From Closterium sp. Naga37s-1 (Eukaryota > Streptophyta > Zygnematophyceae > Desmidiales > Closteriaceae), in NCBI GenBank assembly GCA_947471745.1, contig CANJKZ010000783.1, forward strand, positions 694,501 to 758,500: a DNA stretch of 64,000 nt, given 5' to 3'. This document shows positions 62,690 through 64,000 of this stretch, piece after piece. The position numbers and the translations under genes were made by a program. The number at the start of each line of letters is the position of its first letter. The stretch's first letter is position 1. The notes under the pieces were generated by a model, which saw only the letters and a program-made list of their open reading frames with translations, did no database searches and had not been told where the DNA came from.

Positions 62690-64000
62690 CCCCCATCTCC
62701 GTCACGCGCTCGCCCCTGCCTTACTCTCTGCCTGGCAGAGCCACTGCAGGGCGTAGAAGGTGCCTAACCTGCTCCATTCCCCCCATCTCTGTCTCGCCCC
62801 TTCCTTTACTCTCTGCCTGGCAGAGCCACTGCAAGGCACGGCAGCGCCTAACCTGCTCCTTTCCCCCCATCTCCGTCTCGCCCTTGCCTTACTCTCTGCC
62901 TGGCAGAGCCACTGCAAGGCACGGCAGCGCCTAACCTGCTCCTTTCCCCCCATCTCTGTCTCGCCCCTGCCTTACTCTCTGCCTGGCAGAGCCACTGCAA
63001 GGCACGGCAGCGCCTAACCTGCTCCTTTCCCCCCATCTCTGTCTCGCCCCTGCCTTACTCTCTGCCTGGTAGAGCCACTGCAGGGCGTAGAAGGTGCCTA
63101 ACGTGCTCCTTTCCCCCCATCTCCGTCTCGCCCCTGCCTTACTCTCTGCCTGGCAGAGCCACTGCAGGGCGTAGAAGGTGCCTAACCTGCTCCTTTCCCC
63201 CCATCTCCGTCTCGCCCCTGCCTTACTCTCTGCCTGGCAAAGCCACTGCAGGGCGTAGAAGGTGCCTAACCTACTCCTTTCCCCCCATCTCCGTCTCGCC
63301 CCTGCCTTACTCTCTGCCTGGCAGAGCCACTTCAGGGCGTAGAAGGTGCCTAACCTGCTCCTTTCCCCCCATCTCTGCCTCGCCCCTGCCTTACTCTCTG
63401 CCTGGCAGAGCCACTGCAGGGCGTAGAAGGTGCCTAACCTGCTCCTTTCCCCCCATCTCTGTCTCGCCCCTGCCTTACTCTCTGCCTGGCAGAGCCACTG
63501 CAAGGCACGGCAGCGCCTAACCTGCTCCTTTCCCCCCATCTCTGTCTCGCCCCTGCCTTACTCTCTGCCTGGCAGAGCCACTGCAGGGCGTAGAAGGTGC
63601 CTAACCTGCTCCTTTCCCCCCATCTCTGACTCGCCCCCGCCTTACTCTCTGCCTGGCAGAGCCACTGCAGGGCGTAGAAGGTGACTAACCTGCTCCTTTC
63701 CCCCCATCTCTGTCTCGCCCTTGCCTTACTCTCTGCCTGGCAGAGCCACTGCAAGGCAAGGCAGTGCCTAACCTGCTCCTTTCCCCCCATCTCTGTCTCG
63801 CCCCTGCCTTACTCTCTGCCTGGCAGAGCCACTGCAGGGCGTAGAAGGTGCCTAACCTGCTCCTTTCCCCCCATCTCTGTCTCGCCCCTGCCTTACTCTC
63901 TGTCTGGCAGAGCCACTGCAAGGCGTAGAAGGTGCCTAAACTGCTCCTTCCCCCCCATCTCCGTCTCGCCCCTGCCTTACTCTCTGCCTGGCAGAGCCAC
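62690..64000 (+). repeat. 83-bp array with built-in splice-like signals, running off the right edge
   Basis: About fifteen units of 83 bp begin 35 nt after the exon 2 donor. Each has a pyrimidine tract, then CTCTGCCTGGCAG (acceptor-like), then 21 nt (AGCCACTGCAGGGCGTAGAAG or the variant AGCCACTGCAAGGCACGGCAG), then GTGCCTAAC or CGCCTAAC. The first variant therefore looks like a 21-nt exon with both splice sites. Confidence 0.93.

Overview
The window is nuclear DNA of a eukaryote with spliced genes (GT-AG introns, pyrimidine-rich 3' splice sites), LTR retrotransposons carrying plant-type initiator-Met tRNA primer sites (TGGTATCAGAGC-like), and very abundant minisatellites. The CCT gamma chaperonin protein looks plant-like. 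Together these suggest a streptophyte green lineage; a zygnematophyte alga such as Closterium would fit, but that is an inference.

Layout. 1-1285 (minus): start of a secreted EGF-like, cysteine-rich gene, running off the left edge. Its 5' flank (1286-3560) is split by a 1.49-kb non-autonomous LTR element (1751-3241). 4065-9570 (minus): complete Ty3/gypsy chromovirus-type element with target-site duplication. 10040-22384 (plus): complete 15-exon CCT3 gene (555 aa). 22860-33421 (plus): complete 8-exon paralogue of the left-edge EGF-like gene, with a 6.6-kb array of a 31-bp unit in intron 3. 34127-35029: TA-flanked inverted-repeat element containing a perfect foldback module. 35126-41575 (minus): pogo-like transposase pseudogene split by a complete Ty1/copia element (35276-41042). 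41734-45181 (plus): unknown decayed multi-exon gene with a hAT-type MITE. 46599-55455: remains of two more copia elements. 56316-59652 (minus): 3' part of a transposase resembling the Plavaka/KDZ group. 61812 to the right edge (plus): unknown spliced gene running into an 83-bp array.

The most unusual property is shared by nearly all spliced genes here. Introns are built from tandem copies anchored at splice junctions. In CCT3, 11 of 15 exons are accompanied by truncated copies (about 32 in all): copies upstream keep the acceptor and exon start, copies downstream keep the exon end and donor. Most intronic minisatellites begin at or just after a 5' splice site, and several repeat units contain the donor itself. 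The extreme case is about 212 tandem copies of an A|GTGAGC donor. A second theme is decay of the transposons: all fourteen in-frame premature stops I could place are explicable by one C-to-T or G-to-A transition, several confirmed by comparing the two copia elements.
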